Assembly (NCBI GenBank): GCA_946478675.1
Contig: CAMLEF010000263.1
Location: 1 to 6,710, forward strand
Direction of reading: 5' to 3'
DNA from: an uncultured Flavobacteriales bacterium
GTDB taxonomy: Bacteria; Bacteroidota; Bacteroidia; Palsa-965
Length of the DNA stretch: 6,710 nucleotides
Shown here one piece after another: positions 1-6,307 of this stretch. Made by a program: the position numbers and the translations under genes. Position 1 is the stretch's first letter; every line of letters begins with the position of its first letter. The notes beneath the pieces are model-generated. The model worked only from the letters and a program-made list of their open reading frames with translations. It had not been told where the DNA came from and ran no database searches.

Positions 1-45
1 GCTTTCGCGAACCGGGTTGGGCCGACGCGGGTTGTCCCTTTGAAA

Positions 46-62
46 AAGCCGGCATCCGGCTT
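46..62. repeat. Perfect short inverted repeat
   Basis: AAGCCGG, a three-base CAT loop, then CCGGCTT form a perfect 7-bp hairpin about 10 bases before the AGGAG site. It is not followed by a T run, so it does not look like a terminator. It lies inside the suspected foreign segment and may be an intergenic hairpin of that source genome. No function is assigned. Confidence 0.45.
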
Positions 63-71
63 CGCACAGGC

Positions 72-76
72 AGGAG
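72..76 (+). promoter_or_regulatory. Strong Shine-Dalgarno site (AGGAG)
   Basis: AGGAG is spaced seven bases from the ATG at 84. It supports that ATG as a real start in the source genome. It contrasts with the other genes of the window, which have A-rich or no recognisable sites. This is one of the reasons to suspect that the start and the SprB array come from different molecules. Confidence 0.55.
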
Positions 77-83
77 AACCGAG

Positions 84-2672
84 ATGACCGACCCAAATCC
101 GAAGCCCGACGCGGGACAAAAGGCCGAGCAGCGCAAGCCGCGCAACCCCGGCAATCCGACCGGCGACGGCACGAATGCAGTTACCGGACTCAGCACCGGC
201 ACCTACACCGTGCTCGTGACGGACGCGAACAACTGCCTGGTGGCACCGACTGTTACCATTACAGAGCCGAGCGCGATCAGCTTCTCTGCCGCATCACAAA
301 CGAACGTTTCGTGCAACAGCGGTTCGAACGGCGCAGCGAGCGTCAACGCAGCCACCGGCGGCACGGGCAGCTTCACCTACAACTGGACGCCCGGCAACCC
401 GACCGGCGACGGCACCACGAGCGTTACGGGACTTAGCGCAGGCACTTACACCTGCACGGCATCGGACGCGAATGGCTGCACCGCAACGGCAACGTTCAAC
501 ATCACCGCACCGTCAGCGATCAGCACTTCCGCTTCATCGACACCAAGCTCGTGCACGGCAAGCACCGGTTCTGCAACCGTTCTCGCTTCCGGCGGCGCGG
601 GCAGCTTCACGTATTCCTGGGCGCCCAGCGGCGGAACGGCTGCGATCGCCACATCATTGGCAGCGGGTACTTACACCTGCACCGTCACCGATGCCAACAG
701 CTGCACGGCGACACAAACCGTTGCTGTAGCGACTGCATCCGGTCCTTCCGCATCGGTGAGCGCACAAAGCAACGTGACGTGCAACTCGCTTTGCGACGGC
801 AGCGCTACGGTTTCCGCTTCAGGCGGCACAGCACCGTACGCGTACAGCTGGTCACCGAGCGGCGGCACCACCGCCACCGCGTCGAACCTTTGCGCAGGAA
901 GTTACACCTGCACGGTTACCGACGCCAACAGCTGCGTAGTCACGGCAACGGTGAACATCACCCAACCGTCCACGCTCACGGTAACGATGTCGAAGACCGA
1001 TGCGACCTGCGCGAACAACGACGGCACGGCAACGGCAACACCGTCGGGCGGAACCGCTCCGTATTCCTATTCCTGGTCGCCGGGCGGACAAACGACGCAG
1101 ACGATCAACGGTATTGCAGGCGGCACTTACACCTGCACGATCGTCGACAACAACGGCTGCACCACGACGGGCACGATTACCGTGAACACGGGTGGTTGCG
1201 GACCGACACAACTGGCGTCCGGTTCCTGCGGCATTACCATGTCGACGCTTACGCAACTCCTCACTTGCAACCCCGTAGCCAACGCTACGAACTACCGCTA
1301 CCGTTTGATCTGTACAGCACAAGGATACAACCAGGTATTCGTGCGGGGCAGCAACAGCAATAACTTCTCGCTGGTCAATCATGCTACCGGCATTCAATAC
1401 GGCCGCACCTATACTGTAGAAGTAGCCGCTTATGTCGGTGGCTCCTGGAGCGATTACGGAAACATCTGCACGGTCACTACGCCGGCAACCATTCCGGTCA
1501 CCCAGCTTGCTTCCGGTTCCTGCGGCGTAACGATGGCAACGCTCGACCAGATCCTGCTTTGCAACAGTGTACCGGGAGCAACCAACTATCGTTATCACAT
1601 CGTCTGCGCCGCACAGGGATACGACCAGACGGTTGTGCGTAACAGCTCCCTGAACAATTTCTCGCTGACGAACCATGCGACCGGCATAGAGTACAACAGA
1701 ACGTATACGATCGAAGTTGCGGCCAATGTTAGCGGCGTGTGGGGCGCTTACGGATCAGCCTGTACGGTCACTACTCCTGCAACGATTCCTGCGACGCAGC
1801 TTACTGCAACCTATTGCGGCTCCACACTGACAGCGCTGACCCAGACTATTTCCTGCAACGCTGTTGCCGGCGCAATTAACTACCGGTATCATATTGTTTG
1901 CGCTGCGCAGGGCTATGACCAGACGTTCCTCCGTAACAGTTCTCAGAACAACTTCTCACTGGTCAATCATGCTACTGGTATTCAATACGGTCAGACTTAC
2001 AGCATTGAGGTCGCTGCTTATGCCAACAACACCTGGGGGCCTTATGGTAACGTGTGCACGGTAACCACACCCGCGTCGATACCGCTTACACAACTGGCGT
2101 CCGGCAGCTGCGGCGCAACGCTTTCCACGATGGGACAGCTGTTGAACTGCGTCAGCGTTGCGGGCGCTACCAATTATCGCTACCATATCGTTTGCGCTGC
2201 GCAGGGCTATGACCAGACATTCCTCCGAAACAGCGCACAGACCAACTTCTCACTGGTCAATCATGCTACCGGCATTCAATATGCGCGCACTTACAGCATC
2301 GAAGTTGCCGCTTACGTTTCAGGCGTATGGGGAGCTTACGGAACAGTTTGCACAGTCACCACGCCTTCTGCTCCGCCGATCGCTCAGAGAAATACGGAGA
2401 ATGTTCCTTCTGTCGAGCGTACCGCGCCTGAAGCAACGGATGCCCTCACACTGGATGTTTTCCCCAACCCGTTCAATGAAAACCTGACGGTGGTAACGAA
2501 TGGCAACGTTCATGATATCTATATCATGAATGTTTATGGTGCGCTGGTAAAAACAGTTTCGGTGACGGAAGACCGGACGGAGATCAGCTTCGCCGAGCTG
2601 CCTGCGGGCATGTACATCATCGAAGCAAGAACAGAAGACGGCGTCATCACCAAACGCGTGATCAAACAATAA
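84..2672 (+). CDS. T9SS-sorted surface protein with SprB repeats and Fn3-like repeats (5' end doubtful)
   Basis: An 862-residue reading frame for a secreted, probably cell-surface-anchored Bacteroidota protein. Residues ~22-372 carry about five SprB-type repeats of ~75 residues; the first is truncated. Each has the pattern TYxW(S/T)P, then GTYTCTVTDANxC, then TVxITxPS. SprB is the large gliding adhesin of Flavobacterium, and similar repeats occur in many adhesin-like T9SS cargo proteins. Residues 375-766 are four Fn3-like units of exactly 98 residues. Residues ~788-862 are a type A T9SS sorting domain (VFPNPFNENLTV, IYIMNVYGALV, LPAGMYIIEA, ending KRVIKQ), which directs outer-membrane export and attachment. 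T9SS cargo needs a Sec signal peptide, but the N-terminus has no hydrophobic segment. The true start is therefore probably missing and replaced by the first ~145 bases. Domain content is confident; the start, full length and exact role are not. A terminator follows the stop codon. Confidence 0.85.
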   Translation: MTDPNPKPDAGQKAEQRKPRNPGNPTGDGTNAVTGLSTGTYTVLVTDANNCLVAPTVTITEPSAISFSAASQTNVSCNSGSNGAASVNAATGGTGSFTYNWTPGNPTGDGTTSVTGLSAGTYTCTASDANGCTATATFNITAPSAISTSASSTPSSCTASTGSATVLASGGAGSFTYSWAPSGGTAAIATSLAAGTYTCTVTDANSCTATQTVAVATASGPSASVSAQSNVTCNSLCDGSATVSASGGTAPYAYSWSPSGGTTATASNLCAGSYTCTVTDANSCVVTATVNITQPSTLTVTMSKTDATCANNDGTATATPSGGTAPYSYSWSPGGQTTQTINGIAGGTYTCTIVDNNGCTTTGTITVNTGGCGPTQLASGSCGITMSTLTQLLTCNPVANATNYRYRLICTAQGYNQVFVRGSNSNNFSLVNHATGIQYGRTYTVEVAAYVGGSWSDYGNICTVTTPATIPVTQLASGSCGVTMATLDQILLCNSVPGATNYRYHIVCAAQGYDQTVVRNSSLNNFSLTNHATGIEYNRTYTIEVAANVSGVWGAYGSACTVTTPATIPATQLTATYCGSTLTALTQTISCNAVAGAINYRYHIVCAAQGYDQTFLRNSSQNNFSLVNHATGIQYGQTYSIEVAAYANNTWGPYGNVCTVTTPASIPLTQLASGSCGATLSTMGQLLNCVSVAGATNYRYHIVCAAQGYDQTFLRNSAQTNFSLVNHATGIQYARTYSIEVAAYVSGVWGAYGTVCTVTTPSAPPIAQRNTENVPSVERTAPEATDALTLDVFPNPFNENLTVVTNGNVHDIYIMNVYGALVKTVSVTEDRTEISFAELPAGMYIIEARTEDGVITKRVIKQ
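147..1199 (+). repeat. SprB-type repeat array (about five units)
   Basis: Units by protein residue are approximately 22-70 (truncated at its start), 71-148, 149-227, 228-304 and 305-372. The repetition is visible in the DNA: a block reading ACTTACACCTGCAC or one base different recurs near 444, 669, 900 and 1125. Units 1 and 2 share the PGNPTGDGT motif at both protein and DNA level (about 147-173 and 390-416). Each unit from the second on has cysteines at matching positions, suggesting disulphide-stabilised extracellular modules. Repeats this similar can recombine or mislead assembly. Confidence 0.8.
1206..2381 (+). repeat. Four tandem 294-bp (98-residue) Fn3-like repeats
   Basis: Unit starts are at 1206, 1500, 1794 and 2088, an exact 294-bp period. 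Each unit begins TQL, has CG near its ninth residue, then a CN or CV motif, NYRYxxxCxAQGY, NNFSLxNHATGI or similar, TYxxEVAA, and ends CTVTTP. Four cysteines are conserved per unit. The strand pattern and the closing CTVTTP resemble fibronectin type III domains of secreted Bacteroidota proteins. Units 3 and 4 are the most alike at DNA level, sharing long near-identical blocks around 1910-1985 and 2204-2280, which suggests the most recent duplication. Confidence 0.85.
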
Positions 2673-2690
2673 CCGTTAACATTGAAAATG

Positions 2691-2725
2691 AAAAAGCGGG
2701 GGCCGAAAATGCTCCCGCTTTTTTT
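2691..2725 (+). terminator. Intrinsic terminator after the surface protein gene
   Basis: AAAAAGCGGG at 2691-2700 pairs perfectly with CCCGCTTTTT at 2714-2723. The stem extends by about three further pairs including one G-U, and a T run continues to 2725. It lies 18 bases after the stop codon at 2672 and has an A run upstream on the other side, so it could work in both directions. It separates the surface protein gene from the DUF2461 gene. Confidence 0.85.
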
Positions 2726-2781
2726 GTTCCCATAAAAACAATCCGGTGCTTCGACAACGCATCTTCTGAAACAGCTTGTTT

Positions 2782-2789
2782 TACCTTTG
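2782..2789 (+). promoter_or_regulatory. Candidate Bacteroidota -7 promoter box (TAnnTTTG)
   Basis: TACCTTTG matches the TAnnTTTG element recognised by the primary sigma factor of Bacteroidota. It ends 14 bases before the ATG at 2804, so a transcript would have a very short leader. No convincing TTG element is present at the usual distance upstream, so this rests on the -7 box and its position after a terminator. Confidence 0.45.
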
Positions 2790-2803
2790 AGAAAATTTCC
2801 TGT

Positions 2804-3502
2804 ATGGAAAACATCCAGCTGACGCCTTCTTCACTTGCCTTTCTTCGCGAGCTCGGAAAACACAACAACCGCGATTGGTTCAACGCGCGCAAAGAGCGGT
2901 TTCTCGAAGAGCAGGAACAGTTCATTCGTTTTGCCGAAGCGCTGCTGCACGAGATGAACCGTCACGACCGGATCGAAACGCCCAGCGGAAAGAAAAGCGT
3001 GCTGCGCATTTACCGCGACACGCGCTTCTCGAAAAACAAATCGCCGTATCATACGCGTTGGGCGCTGTTCTTCAAACGCGCAACGAAGCTCCGCCGGGGA
3101 AGCTACTACCTCCATCTCGAGCCCGGCAACAGTTTTGTCGAAGGCGGCTTCTGGGGGCCCGAAGCGCACGACCTCAAACGGCTTCGCGAAGAATTCTCGA
3201 TGGACCCGGCGCCGCTGCGAAAGATACTGAAGTCAAAAACTTTTCGCGAAATGTTCGGAACGCTGCAGGGCGAACAATTAAAAACCGCGCCGAAAGGTTT
3301 CAGCACCGACGATCCGGCTATCGATTTAATACGTTACCGGCAGTTCCTGGTCGTGCGGAAATTCAGCGACAAAGAAGTGCTCGCGAAAAATTTCCTGGAA
3401 AAAGTCAACGACACCTTCCGAAAAATGCGGCCGTTCCTCGATTACATGAGCGACGTGCTCACGACCGACACCAACGGCATTTCCATTGTCGAAGAAGAGT
3501 AA
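2804..3502 (+). CDS. DUF2461 (TIGR02453) family protein
   Basis: A 232-residue protein, close to the usual length for this widespread family of uncharacterised, probably cytoplasmic proteins. Visible family signatures are NNRDWF (21-26) after an N-terminal helix, RIYRDTRFSKNKSPYHT (68-84), YYLHLEPGNSFVEGGFW (101-117), and KTAPKGFSTDDP (160-171) followed by an LIRYRQF segment. No signal peptide or membrane segment is apparent. Its biochemical role is unknown to me, so none is given. The ATG at 2804 fits the family N-terminus and sits just after a TAnnTTTG box. The gene stands alone, with a terminator on each side, so it is probably a single-gene transcript. Confidence 0.92.
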   Translation: MENIQLTPSSLAFLRELGKHNNRDWFNARKERFLEEQEQFIRFAEALLHEMNRHDRIETPSGKKSVLRIYRDTRFSKNKSPYHTRWALFFKRATKLRRGSYYLHLEPGNSFVEGGFWGPEAHDLKRLREEFSMDPAPLRKILKSKTFREMFGTLQGEQLKTAPKGFSTDDPAIDLIRYRQFLVVRKFSDKEVLAKNFLEKVNDTFRKMRPFLDYMSDVLTTDTNGISIVEEE

Positions 3503-3521
3503 AACGGCACGTGTGGAAATA

Positions 3522-3551
3522 AAAAAGACATCCCGCAAGAGATGTCTTTTT
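3522..3551. terminator. Bidirectional terminator between convergent genes
   Basis: AAAAAGACATC at 3522-3532 pairs perfectly with GATGTCTTTTT at 3541-3551 around the 8-base loop CCGCAAGA. An A run on one side and a T run on the other give a U tract on both strands. It lies between the stops of the DUF2461 gene (3502) and the VOC gene (3568), so it can end both transcripts. Confidence 0.85.
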
Positions 3552-3567
3552 CAATAAAAAATTCCGC

Positions 3568-4053
3568 TCAGCCTTTGTGCTGCTGCTCGAACATGGCATC
3601 GGAGCGGCGCTGCATTTCTTCCCACGTCACATCTTCGATATGCGTGGCGATGGTCCACTTGTGCCCGAACGGATCGATGAGCGAACCGGTGCGGTCGCCG
3701 TAAAACTGATCTTTCACTTCCATGTTCTGGTCGACTTTCGCACCGGCTTCGATCGCGCGGCGGAATACTTCATCCACGTTCTCCACGTAAATGCAAATGC
3801 CGACGGGCGTACCGCCGAGCGTTACCGGGCTGTTGTTTCCCCACTCCGGGAATTCATCGGCGATCATGATCCGCGAATTGCCGATCTGCAGTTCCGCATG
3901 GCCGACTTTTCCTCCGGGCATCGAGATGCGGCCGATCTCTTTTGCGCCGAAGGCTTTGTTATAAAATTCGATCGCTTTGCCCGCATCTTTCGTAATGAGA
4001 TACGGCGTTACGCTGTGATAACCTTCCGGGATGGCATTGACTTTCTTGCTCAT
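3568..4053 (-). CDS. VOC family (glyoxalase/bleomycin resistance-like, PhnB-type) protein
   Basis: A 161-residue protein of the vicinal oxygen chelate superfamily, which uses paired beta-alpha-beta-beta-beta modules. Visible signatures are HSVTPYL (13-19), AIEFYNKAFGA (27-37), GHAELQIGNSRIMI (51-64), then ICIYVENVDEVF (87-98) and SLIDPFGHKWTIATHIEDV (124-142). The DPFGHxWxIATHxEDV ending and the following EEMxRR are typical of the PhnB/YdhO-like branch. Possible metal ligands include His13, Glu54 and His131. Substrate cannot be told from sequence; members include lyases, dioxygenases and antibiotic-binding proteins, and the general label is safest. It is a single cytoplasmic protein transcribed away from the phospholipase gene, with an A-rich leader (AAAAAAGAGAGATC) before its ATG and its own promoter. 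Confidence 0.93.
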   Translation of the reverse strand: MSKKVNAIPEGYHSVTPYLITKDAGKAIEFYNKAFGAKEIGRISMPGGKVGHAELQIGNSRIMIADEFPEWGNNSPVTLGGTPVGICIYVENVDEVFRRAIEAGAKVDQNMEVKDQFYGDRTGSLIDPFGHKWTIATHIEDVTWEEMQRRSDAMFEQQHKG

Positions 4054-4353
4054 GATCTCTCTTTTTTAATGATGAACTATTAATGCTCAAAATTAAACCG
4101 CGCAGCAGCCGTTGTCAAGCGAAGGATTCACGGCAAGCGTAATCTTCTGAAATTTTAATACAATATTTCATTTGGCGTTTCATTGCTGTTTTAAAAAACG
4201 GTCTAACTTGCTGTCACCCTCACGCTGCTCCAAAACATAACCCCATGCGCACCTTCGTTCCCGGTGAATCACGGATTCCCCGTTTTGCTTTCGCGATAGC
4301 GTGAACGAATGTTCCTTCCCCCAACGAAACTCACGAACCAAAACCCCTGCACT
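4054..4353. other. Divergent intergenic region between VOC and phospholipase genes
   Basis: About 300 bases hold the VOC promoter on the minus side and must also hold the promoter of the phospholipase operon. The stretch 4140-4200 is AT-rich and includes TTCATTTG at 4167-4174, one mismatch from the -7 box, but no good TTG element precedes it. The part just before 4354 is A/C-rich, as in many Bacteroidota leaders. No RNA gene or repeat was seen. Confidence 0.5.
4088..4118 (-). promoter_or_regulatory. Bacteroidota-type promoter for the VOC gene
   Basis: On the minus strand TTG (4118-4116, within TTGACAA) is followed by a 20-base spacer and TAATTTTG (4095-4088), matching TTG-N17-23-TAnnTTTG. 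It points into the VOC gene, whose ATG lies about 34 bases further on. This is the best promoter match in the window and supports assigning it to Bacteroidota. Confidence 0.7.
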
Positions 4354-4914
4354 ATGGCACCCGACGCGAAATACGTCAAAACAAAAATCATTGCCGGCGA
4401 TGCGCCGGACTTCCGTTATCCTGAAGCACAACTTGCGCCCGTCGCGCAAAAGCAAAACTGGGGACTGGCATTTTCCGGCGGCGGCACACGTTCCGCGACA
4501 CTGACGCTCGGGCAGCTGCGCGCGCTCCGTCAGATCGGCATCCTCGACCAGTTCCGTTATTGCTCTTCCGTTTCCGGCGGCACCTGGGGCGTTACGCCGT
4601 TCATCTTTCTCGATCCTTCCATCAGCGACGAGCAGTTTCTCGGCAGCTACAAAGCGCCGCAGGATATTTCGCTGGATGATCTCAGCGCCGACGATCCGAA
4701 ATCGATGGCTTCGGCGATCTCGCGTTCGAAGATCGTCAAGAGCGCTTTCAGCAATATGCTGGAAGGTGACGAGCTGTTCTCGAAGATCGTCGGCGATATT
4801 TTCCTGAAACCGTTCCTCATCAATGAAAATCTCTTCTTCACCTTCAACGACGAAACGTATCCTGACGGAGAATACGAATCTCACGCACAACGATTTTTAC
4901 ACGACGCCTACTGA
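4354..4914 (+). CDS. Patatin/cPLA2-like phospholipase, N-terminal part (frameshifted)
   Basis: This frame holds the N-terminal half of a patatin-superfamily lipid acyl hydrolase. It shows the glycine-rich oxyanion-hole motif FSGGGTRSA and the nucleophile elbow CSSVSGGTWG; the second serine of SVSGG is the likely nucleophile (residue 74 from this start). The SGGTW context is closer to cPLA2 (GLSGSTW) than to classical patatin GxSxG. No signal peptide or membrane segment is evident. After NDETY (codon ending at 4860) the sequence stops making sense and hits TGA at 4912-4914, whereas the +1 frame continues the protein. This part therefore lacks the catalytic aspartate and should be inactive alone. 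An in-frame ATG at 4309 would add 15 residues; 4354 is preferred because 4309-4353 looks like an A/C-rich leader. Confidence 0.8.
   Translation: MAPDAKYVKTKIIAGDAPDFRYPEAQLAPVAQKQNWGLAFSGGGTRSATLTLGQLRALRQIGILDQFRYCSSVSGGTWGVTPFIFLDPSISDEQFLGSYKAPQDISLDDLSADDPKSMASAISRSKIVKSAFSNMLEGDELFSKIVGDIFLKPFLINENLFFTFNDETYPDGEYESHAQRFLHDAY
4808..4914 (+). other. Frameshift interval splitting the phospholipase
   Basis: Frame 2 has a TGA at 4805-4807 and frame 1 has a TGA at 4912-4914, so the shift must fall between them. Protein sense points to about 4860-4863, where TAT-C-CTG joins NDETY to LTENTNL by skipping one base (+1, one extra base in the DNA, or two missing). There is no long homopolymer there. 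The cause could be a sequencing or assembly indel, a true mutation, or much less likely programmed recoding. Confidence 0.75.
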
Positions 4915-5878
4915 GCGGAAGCGGCCGTTCCTCATTGTCAACTCGACGATTCTCCGCAGCGTGGAAATGCGCATTCCCTTCGAGATGACCCCGCTGTACT
5001 GCGGCATCAAGCAGCTGTATCCCAATGCGGGCTCCAACGAGCGTTACGATATCGGCGGGGGATTTGTGGAGCCGCACGGATTCGATTCGGATTCGCCGGA
5101 TACGATTGAAAACGATGTCGCATTGGTGCGGCTTCATCGCAACCGATTGAGCATTTCCGACATGCTCGGCTCGAGCGGCGCAGCGCCTGCGGATGTGTTC
5201 CGTCGCTTCCTGCCGATGACGCAGCCGTTCCCGAATTTCAATTACTGGGCGCCGACTGCAACCGGTGATCGTTTGCGCGAAAAAGCGTACGACTTCGGCG
5301 ACGGCGGCCTGCTGGAAAATCTCGGCATCATGTCGCTGTTGCGGAGAAAAGTGGAGAAGATCGTCGTTTTCGTCAATGGAAAAACGAAGATCCAGAAGCA
5401 GGACGAAACGAGCTTCATCATTTCTGATTCGATTCCTGCGCTTTTCAAATCGATCCCGAACCAATACGGCGACCGCGATTTCGACAAGAACGTGGTGCTT
5501 GCCAACGACAACAGCGAATACGTGACGCTTGCCAACGATCTTTTCGAAAAACAGCGACGCGGCCTGCCGACGATCCACTTCGGCACGTATTCGGTAAAAG
5601 CGAACGCGCACCACGATATCCAGGGCGGCTGGCAGGTGAAGATCTGCTGGGTGTACAATTCGATGCCGACGAAATGGTTCGACCAGCTGCGTTACGACGT
5701 GAAGAGCAATCTCACGAACGACAAATACGGGAAGGATTTTCCTTACTTCAATACGTTCATGGAAAATTTCCCGCACATCATCGATCTCTCGCTCGAAGAA
5801 ACGCAGCTCGCGTCGCAGCTTTCTTCGTGGATGCTGATGGATGCGGCCGATGATCTTGTCAACTTCCTTCAACGATAA
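4823..5878 (+). CDS. Patatin/cPLA2-like phospholipase, C-terminal part (frameshifted)
   Basis: This frame continues the phospholipase. From about 4862 it reads LTENTNLTHNDFY, then PFLIVNSTIL, then SLLRRKVEKIVVFVNG after FGDGGLLENLGIM. The DGG motif (Asp codon 5300-5302) is the catalytic aspartate of the patatin serine-aspartate dyad, and the EN(L/T)G that follows is typical of cPLA2-like members. The ATG at 4823 lies inside the first part's coding sequence and its first ~13 residues look like out-of-frame translation, so it is probably not a real start. Joined across a +1 shift the protein would be about 507 residues from ATG 4354 (522 from 4309). The remaining ~190 residues after the DGG block have no recognised separate domain. 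The lectin-like gene follows after 5 bases. Substrate is unknown; phospholipids are expected from the family. Confidence 0.8.
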   Translation: MKISSSPSTTKRILTENTNLTHNDFYTTPTERKRPFLIVNSTILRSVEMRIPFEMTPLYCGIKQLYPNAGSNERYDIGGGFVEPHGFDSDSPDTIENDVALVRLHRNRLSISDMLGSSGAAPADVFRRFLPMTQPFPNFNYWAPTATGDRLREKAYDFGDGGLLENLGIMSLLRRKVEKIVVFVNGKTKIQKQDETSFIISDSIPALFKSIPNQYGDRDFDKNVVLANDNSEYVTLANDLFEKQRRGLPTIHFGTYSVKANAHHDIQGGWQVKICWVYNSMPTKWFDQLRYDVKSNLTNDKYGKDFPYFNTFMENFPHIIDLSLEETQLASQLSSWMLMDAADDLVNFLQR

Positions 5879-5883
5879 ATTCG

Positions 5884-6306
5884 ATGACTGAACTTGCTAT
5901 CGGCGAATCAACGACGACAACCGTTCCTGCCGTCGATCCGCGTTTCCGCACCGGCATTCACTTGCGCAAAAACGCGGAATATAAATTCGAAGCGGAACCG
6001 CCGGAACAAACCTGGAGAGACGGTGAATCACTGGATCCTTTCACAGCCGATGGAAGAATGGTCATTTTGCTGGCATTGCCACAGCTGTTTTTGCGCATGC
6101 CGACGGTGAAATGGTTTGCGTTGCTCGGCAGCATCGACGAAAAAAGATCGACTTTCTTTAAGATCGGAACGTTGCGCGAATCGTATCATCCGCCGCAGGA
6201 TGGCGAGCTGGTGTGCTTTGCGAACGATGCCTGGGGCTGCAAGGATTATTGGTACACGCACAACAACAGCGGCCAGATCACGATCCGTGTGACGCGCATT
6301 GCGTAA
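5884..6306 (+). CDS. LecA (PA-IL)-like lectin domain protein
   Basis: A 140-residue protein forming a single probable beta-sandwich domain. After a short polar N-terminus come TGIHLRKNAEYKFEA (23-37), a W-x-DG segment (44-47), WFALLGSI (77-84), FFKIG (91-95), and DGELVCFANDAWG (106-118) followed by NNSGQITIRVTRI (127-139). The ND..G...Y...NNSG pattern matches the calcium and galactose site of Pseudomonas LecA (NDVPGTYGNNSG), with about four extra residues in the loop. LecA-like folds bind sugars through calcium, and several residues of that site are kept here, so calcium or glycan binding is a reasonable inference, not shown. There is no signal peptide. The gene starts 5 bases after the phospholipase stop and so is probably co-transcribed, perhaps as a targeting or regulatory partner. 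Its stop lies one base from that of the opposite-strand exonuclease gene. Confidence 0.72.
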   Translation: MTELAIGESTTTTVPAVDPRFRTGIHLRKNAEYKFEAEPPEQTWRDGESLDPFTADGRMVILLALPQLFLRMPTVKWFALLGSIDEKRSTFFKIGTLRESYHPPQDGELVCFANDAWGCKDYWYTHNNSGQITIRVTRIA

Positions 6307-6307
6307 A

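Larger units (their letters stand above)
1..145 (+). other. Segment of probable foreign (alphaproteobacterial-like) origin, or assembly chimera
   Basis: This GC-rich stretch looks unlike the rest of the window. It has a strong AGGAG ribosome binding site (72-76) seven bases before ATG at 84, which is unusual in Bacteroidota. The first ~20 residues read from that ATG (MTDPNPKPDAGQKAEQRK) are charged and proline-rich. They resemble, from memory, the start of the small CoxF-type protein found in cytochrome oxidase operons of Rhizobiales; this cannot be confirmed here. Frame 1 is open from base 1 to a TGA at 85-87, overlapping the ATG as ATGA, which could be the end of an upstream gene. Frame 3 is also open to the window edge. 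Similarity to the SprB array begins abruptly at about 146, in the middle of a repeat unit. Chimera is the preferred reading; a genuine gene fusion is the alternative. Confidence 0.5.

Noticed and set aside
551..1363. 270-residue plus-strand frame within the SprB array
   Set aside because: It is an out-of-frame reading of the repeats, rich in arginine, histidine and glutamine, with no domain.
852..1676. 274-residue minus-strand open frame opposite the repeat array
   Set aside because: It is an antisense shadow of the repetitive coding sequence; its composition is arginine- and cysteine-rich, with no domain sense, and the plus-strand protein there is clearly real.
4167..4174. TTCATTTG as promoter of the phospholipase operon
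   Set aside because: It has one mismatch to TAnnTTTG and no TTG at the proper distance; too weak to list as a promoter.
4855..4870. Programmed +1 frameshift signal
   Set aside because: No slippery codon with an in-frame stop, no upstream Shine-Dalgarno-like stimulator and no obvious downstream structure were seen; a simple indel is more likely.
4180..4890. 236-residue minus-strand open frame opposite the phospholipase start
   Set aside because: It overlaps the conserved GGGTR and SVSGGTW motifs of the plus-strand gene and has no recognisable features of its own.
4844..5872. 342-residue minus-strand open frame opposite the phospholipase C-terminal part
   Set aside because: It is a shadow of the plus-strand gene; arginine/histidine-rich with no motif, while the plus strand shows the DGG catalytic motif.
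4354..5878. CBASS-type patatin effector (CapV) or other defence-island gene
   Set aside because: No cyclase, sensor or other defence gene is nearby, and the SGGTW nucleophile context is cPLA2-like, not the usual GxSxG of CapV.
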